Below, piece by piece: positions 32,325 to 44,241 of a DNA stretch of 64,000 nt. Origin of the DNA: Gracilaria gracilis (lineage: Eukaryota > Rhodophyta > Florideophyceae > Gracilariales > Gracilariaceae); NCBI GenBank assembly GCA_030374805.1, contig JARGSG010000189.1, positions 992,001 through 1,056,000 on the forward strand, in the 5' to 3' direction. Under the pieces are notes generated by a model. It did not search any database, was not told the origin of the DNA, and saw only the letters and a program-made list of their open reading frames with translations. A program made the position numbers and the translations under genes. The number at the start of each line of letters is the position of its first letter. Position 1 is the first letter of the stretch.

Positions 32325-33998
32325 TTACACTTGATTCTGCAGCTTCTGTAGCTCTTGGTCCGGTATTTCCGCCCTTTCCAGGACATCTTCCGTTTGCCAC
32401 TTCTCCCAGCACCCTGAGCATATTGCCTGCCGGCAAACGATACACCACTGCCTCTGTCTTGCACCGCCTTTCTTTCCATGTTTCTTCCCATTCTTGTTGA
32501 TTGTACGACTATATGAGCAGAGAGAGCAGTATTTGTGCCTGCCCTTGACGTTAATATGCCGATCTCGGCTTCCTAGTCTTCTAATCTTGTCGTCTGGTCG
32601 AGTGTACTTCATTGCAATATCGGGGCGATACAACGGTTCCACAATCGCAGGCACAAAGGTAACACCTGATGATGTGAGGTTCTTTCCATTGCTACTTGCA
32701 CAGCTTGCCATCTTGGTGCGCGCTCCGATGACAGTAACGTACTCTTTTGCAAGCTGTCGCGCATAATCAGCGAACGAAGAGCATTTTGAGACATTCTTCC
32801 GTATCTTGCGTTATCCTGTTGAACGGGGACTATCATACTGCGTAGGAAGTTTTCCTTTTTGCCTTGCCAAAGATAACCAATATACCAGAGCCGCATTGCT
32901 TACCTGTGCGCATAGAAGGCGCCCGATAATGCTGACAATCACATACTCACCAACATTTGTGTAACTCAAGTTCGTCATCGCTCTTTTGAATTCCTCAACG
33001 CCGCCTTTCAAGTAGTTCTAATAAACAAAAGCCGTAGGGCGAATCATTTGCGCAGGTGGAAGCGTTCCCGTCCCTCGGGCGAGAGAACGATAATCCTGGC
33101 TCAAACCATAATACGAAGCGTACGAATTCAAATCGGATGCGTGGGAGCTCTGCAGAAGATCATCATACGCACTTGGAATGTTTGATGCATCCTTTCCAAT
33201 CCATGCAAATGCTCCCACTCGAATCGCTGCGAACAAATAGCTGTACATTGACGTCATTGTGTGATGGAAGTCAACAATAGTGACATAAATGACTTCACCG
33301 ACTCCCAAGTTACGGCCTTTTGCTTGGACAAACATAACATGTTTCAGATTCAAGGCAACAGCATGATGCAAGCACTGAATTCTGTACTCCATTGACGGTA
33401 CCAGCTCGTGAAATGGCTTGATCGATTCTTCATTTTGACCAACATTCATGAGGCAAGATATTGGAGAGTAGTCGCATTTTTGCTGTTTCGATGCATCAAG
33501 AGTGTTCAACGAAGTCATGGTTTTGATCTCAACAGCGCAGACGTTTTGTATTCCGTCGTTGTCGGTAAAGCAGAAAATGGCATCGGGGCTATCAGCAACC
33601 ATAGGATCCCTACGAGACGAAACCAGCCCCGTTGTTCGAATGTACTACACCTTATACTTTTCATCCAGAGCGTTTCCCTCTCTTGAATGTAATCAATTCC
33701 CAGTAACCACCGCGTTGGATTCAAAGAATGACGGCAGAGCCTTCAAAACCTGAGACTCGTTAAAGCTACCTTCTTTCATTCCTGGGGTACTCACAAGAGA
33801 CTTCATAACCCAATATTTCAGCGAGGCTTTGTAAACACGTTCCAGTAGATTTCTCTTCTTTGTCTCTTTTTCATGGGATGGCGTTAGATTCCGCGAAACG
33901 GAGTTCGTCAGCTCAAGCCTTTCCCAGTAGAAATCTGACATACACATGTGATATGAGTTGGATATATTTGAAGCAGAACTTGTAAGGTTATGATACAA
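32325..33998 (-). pseudogene. second copy of the YqaJ-like nuclease transposon protein
   Basis: The minus strand matches the C-terminal half of the protein at 2073-5636. 33998-33693 includes MKSLVSTPGM and NESQVLKALPSFF. 33602-33018 holds the nuclease: SPDAIFCF, CAVEIKTMTS, MEYRIQCLHHA and MFVQAKGRN. 33011-32811 reads KGGVEEFKRAMTNLSY and VSIIGRLLCAQ. 32711-32325 carries the Cys-rich tail KYCSLCSYSRTINKNGK, CIVCRQAICSGCW. PD and ExK spacing (about 14 residues) fits a PD-(D/E)XK site, which is better preserved here than in the first copy. The N-terminal half is missing and frames are shifted between pieces. In its family the fold cuts DNA; the role in transposition is unknown. Confidence 0.65.
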
Positions 33999-34340
33999 TT
34001 CAGATACGTTTTTAGTATATTGTTGAATTAGATATCATATTTGGGTGAGTCTCACGAAAGGTCTTGATATGGATCTGATGTATTTAGGGTATAATTTTGA
34101 GGGAGATCTGACATGACAAATTTCAGAATATACCGCACTTTTATCGGAAATGTAAGAAATAGTACCAAAGATATATCACATATATATCAGTTCCACTTCT
34201 GGAATATATCAAAATTTATCGGAACTGTATCGTTTCCAAATATCTTTCATATCCGTACGATAAAAGTTTCATTCTAATCCTACGTCCTGCAGAGATATCA
34301 TATCAATATCCAACCTGTATCACAGATTTCCACTGGGTAG
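33999..34340. other. AT-rich spacer
   Basis: AT-rich sequence with many TATATC/GATATA words and no ORF of note. It may be a MITE relic; no clear TIR found. Confidence 0.4.
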
Positions 34341-34343
34341 GAA

Positions 34344-35265
34344 GCAGCCAAGAGTTCACCGTGTCAATGGAAAGTGTGAAACTATCCGTGCCCACCCCCA
34401 CCCTTGCTATTTATACCATAGAGAGCCGGCTGGAGTGAACAGCGTCATTTTCTTTCATTGGGCCAAGAACTTTGTGAATGAAACGGAAGAGCTGCGCAAG
34501 AAACACAGGAAATTATGTTAGTGTTTAACGGTTACGCAGCGCATATACAGTTCGAAACACATCTTCTTCTGAAAGGGAACCGCATAGTTGTGATTGGTCT
34601 CCCTGCACACACTTCTCATGTTTTGCAACCTCTAGATTACGGCGTTTTTTTCGCCCTTCAAGTCTTACCTGCGGCGAGAGTTGCACACGATGGCGCGAGA
34701 GCGCACTGTTCTCGGTGCTTTTGACGTGTCGGTCTTCATCACGAACGCTTATGACGAATCCATAATAACAGGCAATATTATTGGAGTTTTTCGCGGGACC
34801 AAGGCCTAGGTACCGGATGTTCAAGGTGCTTCTACTGACCCAATATTAGAAAAGAAATTAAAGGCAGAGAACAGAATAACGGTGAGGGCACTTGCTGAGA
34901 GTTTCAGCGCCCAGTCGCGCATGCTTTTGCACTACGAAAATGTTGAGGAAGCCGGTACGAGTCGCATCAACACCACCAGCGGAGCGCACCTAACTGCTGA
35001 TTTGGCTCTTGAAGCACCGAAAGATCGCGAGCGTCGTCATGAAGAGAAAGAAGCAGCGCATGTAGTCCTCTCATCCCAAACGGGGGACCACCAAGGAACT
35101 GCGAGAGTGTCTCGAAAGGGAAACGTGGATGAAGAAACGCCGGCAGAACTGAGCCATCTTGTCTTCTTCGGCCCCCAGAGAGCTATCCGTGAAGTGTATC
35201 GCCCTCCTGGAAGGATTCCTGCGACTTATTTATTTTCCAATATGTCGGTTGGGCGGAGTAAATGA
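34344..35265 (+). pseudogene. DDE_1 (pogo-like) transposase, third copy, degenerate
   Basis: About 34344-34510 reads RVHRVNGKCETIR, CYLYHREPAGVNSVIFFHWAKNFVNE. 34515-34724 reads MLVFNGYAAHIQ and IGLPAHTSHVLQPLDYGVFF, the second DDE_1 block with the usual Asp changed to Asn. 34882-35265 matches the C-terminal region of the copy at 25083-26063 (SRINTTSGAHLTADLAL). The N-terminal DNA-binding part and first Asp are absent. The shared C-terminus shows both are one family; that family also differs from the pogo copy at 7951-9281. Confidence 0.7.
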
Positions 35266-35335
35266 CTACAAAATTTGACCAATACAGTGGACAGGACACG
35301 CGGGACACAGTGAGTCAGAGAGATTGGCACAGCAT

Positions 35336-35940
35336 TGCTGGTAATTTAGATATTTATTAGATAGTATTTGTCTATTTTAGGGAGATTTCTACACACTATA
35401 TAGTGCCAGAGCACCATGGCCCTGGCACTCAGTAATCTTCCCAACCAGGGTTGGTTCTAGACTCCTTCGCCTTCGTCCGTACTCTACTCTTCCGCGGAGG
35501 AATACGACGTTGCTAACGGGCTTTCTATCCCCCTGCGTCACCTAAAAGAACCCATTGCTGGGAGTATTTACCAACTATTGTCGTTTTCGCCGTTTTATAA
35601 GGGGCATTCCGGCTTTACCCTTTTCCCTTGGCCACTCTCGCGACTCCCCAGTCTTATCCCCTTTCTTTTGGGTTGCTCCCCGCGACCCGTGGCCCGTGAA
35701 GACACCACGTCACACTCGCCACACTGTGGAACCTTTTCATCCTTGGACGACAACACACATATGCCGCTCACGCGGAGTACCTTCTTGTCTCATCTTCCTA
35801 CGCTGGTCGTGAAGGGTTCACCTCAACCTTAAACCCGACATAGTCGTGTCATCCCTTGGAAGGGTATTTTGCTGGGTTTGCCTCGTGAGAGGAAGATCCG
35901 GACATCTTCTGGTGTTTTCCCGCTTGCAGGCATTGCAATA
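35336..35940 (-). repeat. LTR-like repeat, second copy
   Basis: Relative of 29821-30460, sharing both ends and several internal blocks but diverged in the middle. Near the left end is a hairpin-like GCCAGAGCACCATGGCCCTGGC. It lies just downstream of the DDE_1 remnant. No flanking duplication was recognised. Confidence 0.45.
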
Positions 35941-36799
35941 CTATCCGCTGCAAGCGTCTTTGCGAAAATTGGCGAGATCGCCGAGCACTGCGAGCATGCA
36001 GGGCGGTTCTGACAGCTTGCGATGGCGTAGTGGTTTTGGGAGGGAACAGAACTGCTGAATACGTTGATTTGGAGGCACTTAGGATGCCAATAGTCAAAAT
36101 GTGATTGGTATATTTGGGTTTCGTTTTGTTCACAATTTTTAATGCCTTTGAAAATTACCTTGTTTGATGAGGATAAAGCTTTGTTTGTTGTGAGTTTTTC
36201 AGGTCTGCGTTTTCTCTCTTTTTTTAGAGGAGAGTGAACCCACTGTTTTGGATTTCAGTTAGTTGTCTTAGATAGCTTTTGGGAAGCTTTTGTTCCAAAG
36301 ATAGGAATAGTTTTGTGATTTTCGTCTCAAAAATGTCGTTTCGTTCACACTTAATGTTGGAACGTTATCCCTTTCCTTTTCAAATTGCTTCACACATCTC
36401 AGACAGCAATACGCAGATCGAAAACGCCTCCGAGATCCTTGGAAGGCGTATGTCCTTATAGCGGAACATCTTTTTGACGAGGATTCACTGTATATCCTTG
36501 TACAGCTTAATGAAATTGGTGGAATCGCAGAAGGGTTTATATTAGAGAGCAAGACAAGAGCAAGAATTAGCGGGATCTCCATTGTGGAGTCTGCTGTTGA
36601 ATGTTCCAATTGTGGGTGTCATTCTATTCAAATTGTGGATCACACTGGCGAAATTTCCCGCTGTGAAACCCACAACCGCGTGTCTAATCCAAGGAATGTC
36701 TTCTAGTAAGGTTAAAAAGGCAGGGGCGTACATGTGACTAACTAATCTCTCCATTCTTGTAGTCATCAGCAAGGCCAAAAACACCGTAGTTAGTCAGAT
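35941..36799. other. no confident gene
   Basis: Two minus-strand ORFs (36609-36268 and 36784-36542) lack recognisable motifs. They lie directly downstream of the hAT transposase and could be its 3' region. Nothing else seen. Confidence 0.35.
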
Positions 36800-39111
36800 C
36801 TAGTCATCGGAAACATCCTCGCTATCATGCCACACCATAGAAGCAATATTGCGTGACACTTTTTTGAACGCTTCTCCTTTAACGTGTAGTAAACCGTTTC
36901 GAACTCCATTGGATGAGCGAAGCTCATTTCGGACAAACACTGGGATTGTTTCGCACATTTCTGTAGTGCTGCTCAATAAAGACTGATATTGGTGCCCTTC
37001 CCTTCTTCTTATATTACTGAAAAGACGCTCAGCAGCGGCAGAAGACGCCTGGGAGGCTAACAAAGCACGAGCAACAGTATTGAAAGGAACAGCGCTGACT
37101 AAACCAGGGCTCTCATTAGCGTTTCTTCAAAACACTAGTGCTTTGCTGACCTCTCTTCGACCTTGTTCCTTCAATGTTTTGCGCATGTTGCAGTGAAAAA
37201 GCTCCGTAAGCGTTTCTAAAGCGGTTGCAGAAAATCCAGAACATTCATCCAAGAGTTGCATCTCCCGCACAAGCGCCTTGTAAAGAAGTTTAAAGTAGCA
37301 TTTGCGATCGTGTTCTGTAGTACCCAAAAACTCCAGTTCACATTCATCGATGTCGAGTAGCGCAGCTAGGTGAAACAACAGAACGCGGCGCCCGCGTGCA
37401 TATGTAGAAGTGCTTGCAGAGAAAAAAAGAATCATTGTCTTTCAAACTAGGGCCCCAAAGTACAGCACTGGGCTCAACAGGATTCCAAAGGACTCCAAGC
37501 CGGGTGGAAAGCGAAGCACAAAGTTTGCGACACATATCCCGGGCTGCCGGCTTCACAAGCCGAATCTCGCGAGCATGGTCTCGTGCTTTGTCGGCGTTGG
37601 CGATTCTTTTTATGCACGATTGTGCAACTTGTTCGGACATCAAATAGTTTGAAGGGGCTTCCTCTACGTCGGAGTAGTGAAATGCAACGGTGTTTCGCAG
37701 CATATCCCCAGACATAATTTTGAGGGTTTCATATAGTTCCAGAAGCACGCGAGGTGCCCTAGACATTGTAAGAGACCTGTCAGTTTCCAGTTGCCGTGCG
37801 ATACGCCTAATCTCTTTCAGAACAACGACTATTTCTACTAAACAACTTGTCTGTTCGGACGTGAGGTAGGGAATGTCAGAAGCTGTAATGTCAAGTTCTT
37901 TTGCTACTTCACGTATGTTGTCTGCTCTCGTGAGATATGTTGTCATTGCTGCAAGACGTGAGTGCCATCTGGTAGGTACGTCATGCTTCAATCTTTGAAT
38001 TCGATCGGCTGTAATTCCTTCATTCATCTGCTTCTCACGGAGCAGCATTGTAGCCGTAGGGTGGTAATTGAAATAGGATGTAACCTTATTCAAGTGTTCC
38101 ATGTACTTCTCCGATGTTGTCCCATTTTGAAAAATGTCATTCATTCTTAATGCCATTTTGTAACACACGCACCGCACTGATCCACCATAGTTTGTAAATA
38201 AATCAACTGCCTGCTGTCGCAGCCTCATTATCCGTAGTCACTGTAGAAATGCAAACCTCATCTGATCCTACAATTAAACTAGTAAATACAATTGCACGTA
38301 GTACTTCACAGAGCTGTTAAACGTTTTTCGGTAGGTTTCTTAGGACCAATGTTGTTACCGCAATAGAACAAAGACGCAGTTACTGTCAATATAATGCCAT
38401 GTTACACCTATTATGGGAGTTCCCAACGCTGCGCTCCATCCATCGAAAATCAGTGACCCAGTTTTGGCCTTTCCAATTCTTTTTCTCATGACCTTGCAGA
38501 CCGCTTTGTATGTGGGCAGCAAAAAGGATTCCAATATTCGCTTGCTACAAAAATTAAAATCTTCCGCCAAGAATGTTTACAAGACCCTGAAACTCCGGGG
38601 TCCAGATTCCGGAGAGTGGAACTCCCGCTATACATGAAAATAAAATGGTCGCAACTGGATTGAGAACTTTGGCAGATACGGTTGAGATTTTCGTGTCTGT
38701 GTGATGTCGTAAGAATTGGGAGAATTAGGAATGAGGCGCTATATTATGCGATCTTTCACGTTCCTTGGTAATCAAAGATTTCATTGTAGTTTTGTTTCCG
38801 ATGGACCCAATCAACTGTTGTATCTTCTTAAAAGTGCTGGCGTGGTGCGTTTTGTAGTGGAGGACAATGTTACTGTTCGAGTATGATTTGTTCATACGTC
38901 GAATGAGACCGCAAACGCGACACTGAAACTGAGGTTTATTAATGTCTTTCATAATATCGGCTGCAAGTGTGCTCCAAATAGAGCCTTTCGTGATAGATTC
39001 TCTTCCATTGCCTAGTTCTCTTCTTCTGTGCTGTTGAGCAGCTTGCCTGGAGATCACTGCCGTAGCAGCAAGCGCAGCGGACGATGTAGTCGCTTCTTGT
39101 GTGGGAGACAT
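36800..39111 (-). pseudogene. hAT-family transposase, degenerate
   Basis: Minus-strand order: 39111-38725 has a BED-type zinc finger (FQCRVCGLIRR...VLHYKTHH); 38570-38355 has the first catalytic block LIFDGWSAA; 38228-37344 has DVPTRWHSRLAAM and a long helical insertion domain; 37435-37127 continues the helical part; and 37063-36800 has the C-terminal dimerisation region ASSAAAERLFSNIRRREGH. This is the full hAT domain order. Frames change at least four times between blocks. hAT enzymes make 8-bp duplications; I did not locate the element ends. It sits directly left of the Mutator-like element. Confidence 0.85.
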
Positions 39112-39266
39112 CGTCAGTGGGGACGGAGTTGACTGATAGACGGTCGTTGATCACTATTGACAACATCTTGTTCTTCTGACCGACGATTACAGTTAAAACC
39201 TACAAACGTGTGTAATGTGTCAAACGTGGCATATGTGTACATCCAATGACTTATTCTGACTTGTGG

Positions 39267-39277
39267 CTCTTTAGTTA
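39267..39277. repeat. 11-bp target-site duplication (left)
   Basis: CTCTTTAGTTA, repeated exactly at 46063-46073 outside the other TIR. Mutator-like elements typically give 8-11 bp. Confidence 0.9.
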
Positions 39278-39450
39278 ACCCCCGGAGAATCTACGCACTG
39301 TGAGGAATTTCAGATTCCTCCCGTAGATCCTCCAAATCTATGAAACGAATACCATTGGATCCTCCGTTACAGGAGTAACGCTCCCAGAACCTCTGCATGT
39401 CCTCAACTCCCGCCAAGTGTCTAGAACCTCCGCTTTCAGCACACTCATTC
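39278..39450 (+). repeat. left TIR of the Mutator-like element
   Basis: About 94% identical to the inverted right TIR by eye, with weaker similarity continuing to about 39475. An ORF of about 60 codons reads outward through it on the minus strand (39485-39291), with a counterpart in the right TIR. Confidence 0.9.
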
Positions 39451-39499
39451 ACCCAAGTCCTTCTCGAGAGCGTGACAGAATCCACACTCTGAAACTTCA

Positions 39500-40360
39500 G
39501 TAAAATTCAAAAAAGCGCGCGCAACTCTGCGCTTTTCCCACCAAAATATGTTCCTCGCCCGGGCAGCTGCCAACCGCCACTGCCGCATATACAATTATCT
39601 CTCCCACCGCCTTGACGCCCAGGTGCCGACCATCACTGCCACCTAGCGCATCATCCCTCCCACCGCCGCCACGCTCACCAACGCTCCTACTGCCTTCAAG
39701 CCCATCCTTGCCACTGCCGCCACACTCAACAACGTTTCCACCACGTAAACGCGCATCCCTTTTACCGCATTTGAGTGCACAATCTTTCTTACCGCCGCTG
39801 GGAGCGTAGTCACCTACACGCGGTTGAGGTCCTTTACCATCATTCGACGACACTCCGTCGGGTAGTGTCGCTACCTACTTAACGTCCCCGTGGCCACTAT
39901 CGTTAGCACCACCGCCGTCGACTTAACGTGCCACTGGTGATTCCCGTTGCTACCGCCGCCGCCCACTCACCGCACCGCTGGCGACTTCTCTTGCTATCGC
40001 CGCTGGCGGTTGCTTTGCTACCGCTGCCACCGACATTGTCCTCAGCGGGCTGCTTTTGTTACCGCCGCTCGGGGTTGCTTTCGCTACAGCTGCCATCGAC
40101 ATCACCCTCCGCTGGCGGATCTCCTTGCTCCCGCCACCTATGATATTATCCTCCACTGACGCTTCGAAGTTTTGGTCGGACATTTGGACCAATCCCACTG
40201 CTACTGCCGCGACGCGCCTCACCCCTCCTTTATGGCTGTGCCTCTTCATCGAGTTCAACGACCTGCAACCGCCGCCAAAGACCTTGCCCTACCGCCGTTA
40301 TCGTAGTTACCGCTTTACTTTCGCGTCACTGAATGGCCCACCGCCGCCGCGCGTATGAAT
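39500..40360. repeat. GCC/ACC-rich degenerate trinucleotide region
   Basis: Inside the Mutator-like element beside the left TIR, words such as ACCGCCGCC, GCTGCCACC and CGCTGGCGG recur for about 0.85 kb. ORFs on both strands translate to Pro/Ser-rich or Gly-rich low-complexity text with no family. It is probably an expanded subterminal minisatellite. Confidence 0.55.
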
Positions 40361-40413
40361 AGCTGTTTATGGCTCCCCTTTTTTAACTTCCGGTCAGCTA
40401 ACTTCGAATGTCT

Positions 40414-43400
40414 TTACTTCGTGGGCCTGTACTGGTTATCCGGGTGATCTACCACAGACAGTGCTCTCAACAAAGCGTCATTTGGAGTGCAAACGGTTGT
40501 ATCTGGAACAGTGACGGCGACTTGCTGTGATTTCTTATCCACACGTTGTCTCTTACGTCCTCGTTCGAGGAATGACTTCTTTTGCTTTCGGGCTTGGGCC
40601 CCCAATCCGGGGTTTGGGTTGACAACATCGATGGTTTCTACTTCGCGGGGTGCTAGAAGAAGGTCTGGTACACGGCATGGGGCATGCAGCGTGGTTTGAG
40701 GTCTCGATGGATAGCGCCCATTGATGAGGTGGCGCACGCCTTCCTGAAGGTAGTTCATTACGCTTTGAAGCCCTACGTTTCCATAGTTCTCCGCTAAGCG
40801 ATGCATTTGGTCGTATAATGCTTTGCCGTTGGAGTACGATACCTCGGTTGACATCTGTGTTCGTTGTTGTCGCTGGAGCTCCGTCAATCGATCACGCATT
40901 GTCTGTTCTGAAGCTTGGTTTCTGTCTTGCGCCGTAACATGCAATTGGGATCCTCCACTTCCAGTGTCCCCTCTATAGGCGCGCTCCCGTAGCTCTGCGG
41001 CTGGTCGTCCTTGCTTTTCCCGCAGTGTTAGGATATCTCTCATCGTCCACTTCTCGGGGTTACGGCTCCGATAAGGGTGCCAGATGTTTTCAATTTGGAA
41101 ACGTGCTGGAAGGGCATCTCGAATATTGGGCCAGCGAACTCTAAAATCGTCATACACGACGTAGAGTCGCGACAAATGGGAGCAAGGGAAGCCCCATGCG
41201 GTTGTGTCACGAGAGCTACATCGCCCAGCTACTTTGTCGTCGAAACCTACTTGCTTGTGTAGTTACACGTTGTACTTGTTACTGTTGGTATGTTGGGCCT
41301 GAGTGTCTCTGTCAGTTGGATTTGTTGTGGTGAACAGGGAGAGGGTAAACAAAACTAGTGGCTCCCCGGACAACACCTCCAGTTCCTCCATGTCAATGTC
41401 GTAATTGAATGGAGCGTCATGGGTGGGTAGCAGGACGGCGTCCGTAACCCTATAGAAGGCGGAGAACCGGACGCTTCGTTGAAGGAATTGCTTGATGCGG
41501 TAGGATGTGAAGGTAGTCAACAGCTGGTGGCGCTATTCATGGATAGCGAGAGTCCTGACTAAACGAGCCTATTCCGCAGAGCGGTATCTCCCTGTGATGC
41601 TTGGTGTCTTCGTTCCTCCTTTAAACTCTTTGTGAACTGGGCAATAACAAGAGGTACTTCAGAAAACGGGACGTCCTTACTCAGGATGTTTCGCCGATAT
41701 TGCGAGTTCGAGGACTCGCTGTAACCGCTACCCTGGAATAGAAAGCGGTATGGCACTTGAAGATTCTTGTAGCACCGGATGAGAAGGGAAGGATTCTCAC
41801 GGTACAGGAAGTTATACCATTTCGGAAGTGGGGTGGATGGAGAAAAGTATTCTCGCTCCAGGGTGTTCCTCCGTTCCTCGAACTTCTCCACCGTAAGGCT
41901 CGCCCGAAGCTCATGTAACTGCTCCCTCATATGCTGTCCTTCTTTGCCTCTACCGATCAACTTTCACCATCGTTGCGTGTTTCCCATCTGGTTCTGGTTC
42001 AAGTGCCAGTCATCCAGAAATACGGATGAAAAGGGAAACACGGACCTTATTACCGCAATTAAGGCGGCGCACTGATCTACTGCGAAGCAAGAAGTGGATA
42101 TGCGCACGCACGCTTTGAAGTGCTGGAGGACCCAAGTAAAGCCCTCCTCTGTCTCATTTCCTATGTACCCCATGAAATATGTATTCATATGTCCAGCGTT
42201 GTCCCTCCCATTGATGCTGAAGAGAGGCAGATTGAAGCCGTTTGAAATTGCTTTGCAGTCCACTGAAGCACCGCGTACGATTTCGTAATGCTGGTAGTCA
42301 GTACACCAACCCTGCAAACACCACGCAACAAATTGAAGTCCGTTTCGATCGTCCGTTCGACAGAAAACCTTGTGGTTTGGGTTCTCTGACTGTATTTGGA
42401 TGAGGTTCTGATTTAATCGTAGACACTCTTTGTCCTTTGGATAACGCGAATTGTAGATGTACTGCAGTCGCTTCCGAAATAGTTCCCTGTCTACAGTGAA
42501 ATTGTATTTATCCTCCATCAATTTGATTACAACGTCATATTGCAGATGGAGGTTGTTTCGTAGATGGCGGGCTTCAACCTCCGCTGTAGAACATAGTTTG
42601 CGTAACAGGGCAGGTGGAGTGGAGCCGTGATTGTGGTGCGCTCTGGCAAACTCTGGAGAGAATGCGAACTTCTGTGTCCCGGATGTGGACACTCGAACCC
42701 TCCGAATTTTGAAACTGAATGGGCACTTGTACTCTTTTTGATACTGAAGTGAACACTTCAGGTACCCCCGCAGTAGCACCTTCTTCCCCTCTTCGTCAGT
42801 TCCATACTTGGAGTCCCGAATAAAAAGTTTAAACCCGAAGTACTCTGCTATATATTGTAGATGCTGCAATACCTGATGTTTCGTGCTAGAATCTATTTGA
42901 TCCATATAAGCTATAAAGCCCCGACGCACCCACTCTTCCGCTGGATACTCTTCACTTGAGGTGGAACTGATGGTATCAACATCGACTTCGGACGGCGTAA
43001 TTCGCCGCTCCACATCTCCGTTCTAACCGCCTGCTCCGCCCTCCCAACCCTGAGCTCTGGAAATGTCCCATGCAGGAGTCATATGTGAATTCTACGACAT
43101 AAGTTAAGTTAGATATTAGAAGACATGTACTGCAATAGTACTGTTCTTTGGTCTGAAGACGTACCTGCTCTCCTTCCTGACCACCGTTCTTCCTAACTTC
43201 ATCCGTAATATCGATGACAGAGCTGTCATCGGATGCGCAGGTTGGAGGATCAGGCTCCACACAGCACACGTCGTCAGAACCTCCAATTGCATTGCTTTGG
43301 TCAGCATCTCCAGGGGCTATACGGCTCGCTTCCACATCTAGGACGATAATATCGTCATCCTCACGTTGTCCACAGATTCTCCCGGGATCGAGAGTGCTCA

Positions 43401-43865
43401 TGTACTCCCCATCCTTTTTCAAGTCTGCATTTTTATACATCCAATCCAACGCACTTGAGAGGCGTGATGGCAGTGATGCAAGGAAGTCGTCATCATCGGG
43501 CAAAACCTCCCTCACTGTTGAACAGCTGGCAGCCTTCTTTTCCTTGGGGGGGGTCGAAAGTAACAAAAGGAATGCGTAATGAGGGGTACACTCTTCGCTA
43601 TTGCAGCCTTGATAGCATCCCTTCGCTTATTCTTATTCCCTCGATAACCACGACTTCGACGCCCGTGTTTGTGAATGTTTGCACCAGAGAGTACCCACCC
43701 CCTTTCATTCCTCAGTGCCTTCGCCATGAAGGCAACCTTGCAACCATAACCAGGCGGCTTTCCTTTGTATTTCAGACAACGTAGACGGACACTCAGTCCG
43801 TATTCCCGCGATCTCCTCATAGGTTTACAGAACTGAACCCCATATTCGTACCCATTGAAGTACAC
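40414..43865 (-). pseudogene. MULE transposase (FLYWCH/GCM-like finger, MULE DDE, SWIM), interrupted
   Basis: Minus-strand order: 43865-about 43550 encodes a Cys/His finger-like N-terminus (VRLRCLKYKGKPPGYGCKV...HKHG). At an eight-G run (43546-43553) the frame shifts into 43566-43165, which is acidic. A 142-nt GT-AG intron (43164-43023) joins GEQ to NGDVERR. 43022-41967 has a second DNA-binding region and the MULE core: SVDCKAISNGFNLPLF, GFTWVLQHF, AVDQCAALIAVI and DDWHLNQN. A TGA (41966-41964) is followed in frame by 41963-41559. 41520-41263 continues, and 41238-40414 opens with the SWIM finger CSSRDTTAWGFPCSHL. About four interruptions make it non-functional as read. In the family it cuts and pastes the element. 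Confidence 0.85.
43023..43164 (-). other. 142-nt intron in the MULE transposase
   Basis: On the minus strand the intron starts GTACGT at 43164 and ends GGTTAG at 43023. Splicing joins the exon ending GAGCAG to AACGGAGATGTG in phase 0 and removes the stop that otherwise separates the two ORFs. Confidence 0.6.
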
Positions 43866-44241
43866 TCACGCGAGTGAGTATCAACAATGCCCAAGAAATA
43901 GAGATACTATGCGCAGCACCCAAGCGGGGACAAAGGAGCGTGCAGCGACGATAACAACGGGGCACGAGACAGACGTGCAGCACCGGTAGCGGCGGCAGAA
44001 CGACCCTATGGGAAACTAGACGATGAAGAATCGGCTAAGGGGTGCTTGAGGTTTACCACGGTCAGCTCTGCCCAGCGGGAGGTGCTTAAGTGCTTCTCCG
44101 GGGACAGCAGCCACGTGTCGAAAAATAATAAACAATCTACCTACAAAGGAGGTCCCTGAGGGCTGGCACAACACAGTGCATGAGCTCTACACGTGGACAC
44201 CCTGACGGGCACCTTGTGCACACTAAACTACTACTATGCTA

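Noticed and set aside
39497-40360. Gly-rich and Pro-rich ORFs inside the Mutator-like element
   Set aside because: They translate a GCC/ACC trinucleotide-rich repeat on both strands and do not look like genes.
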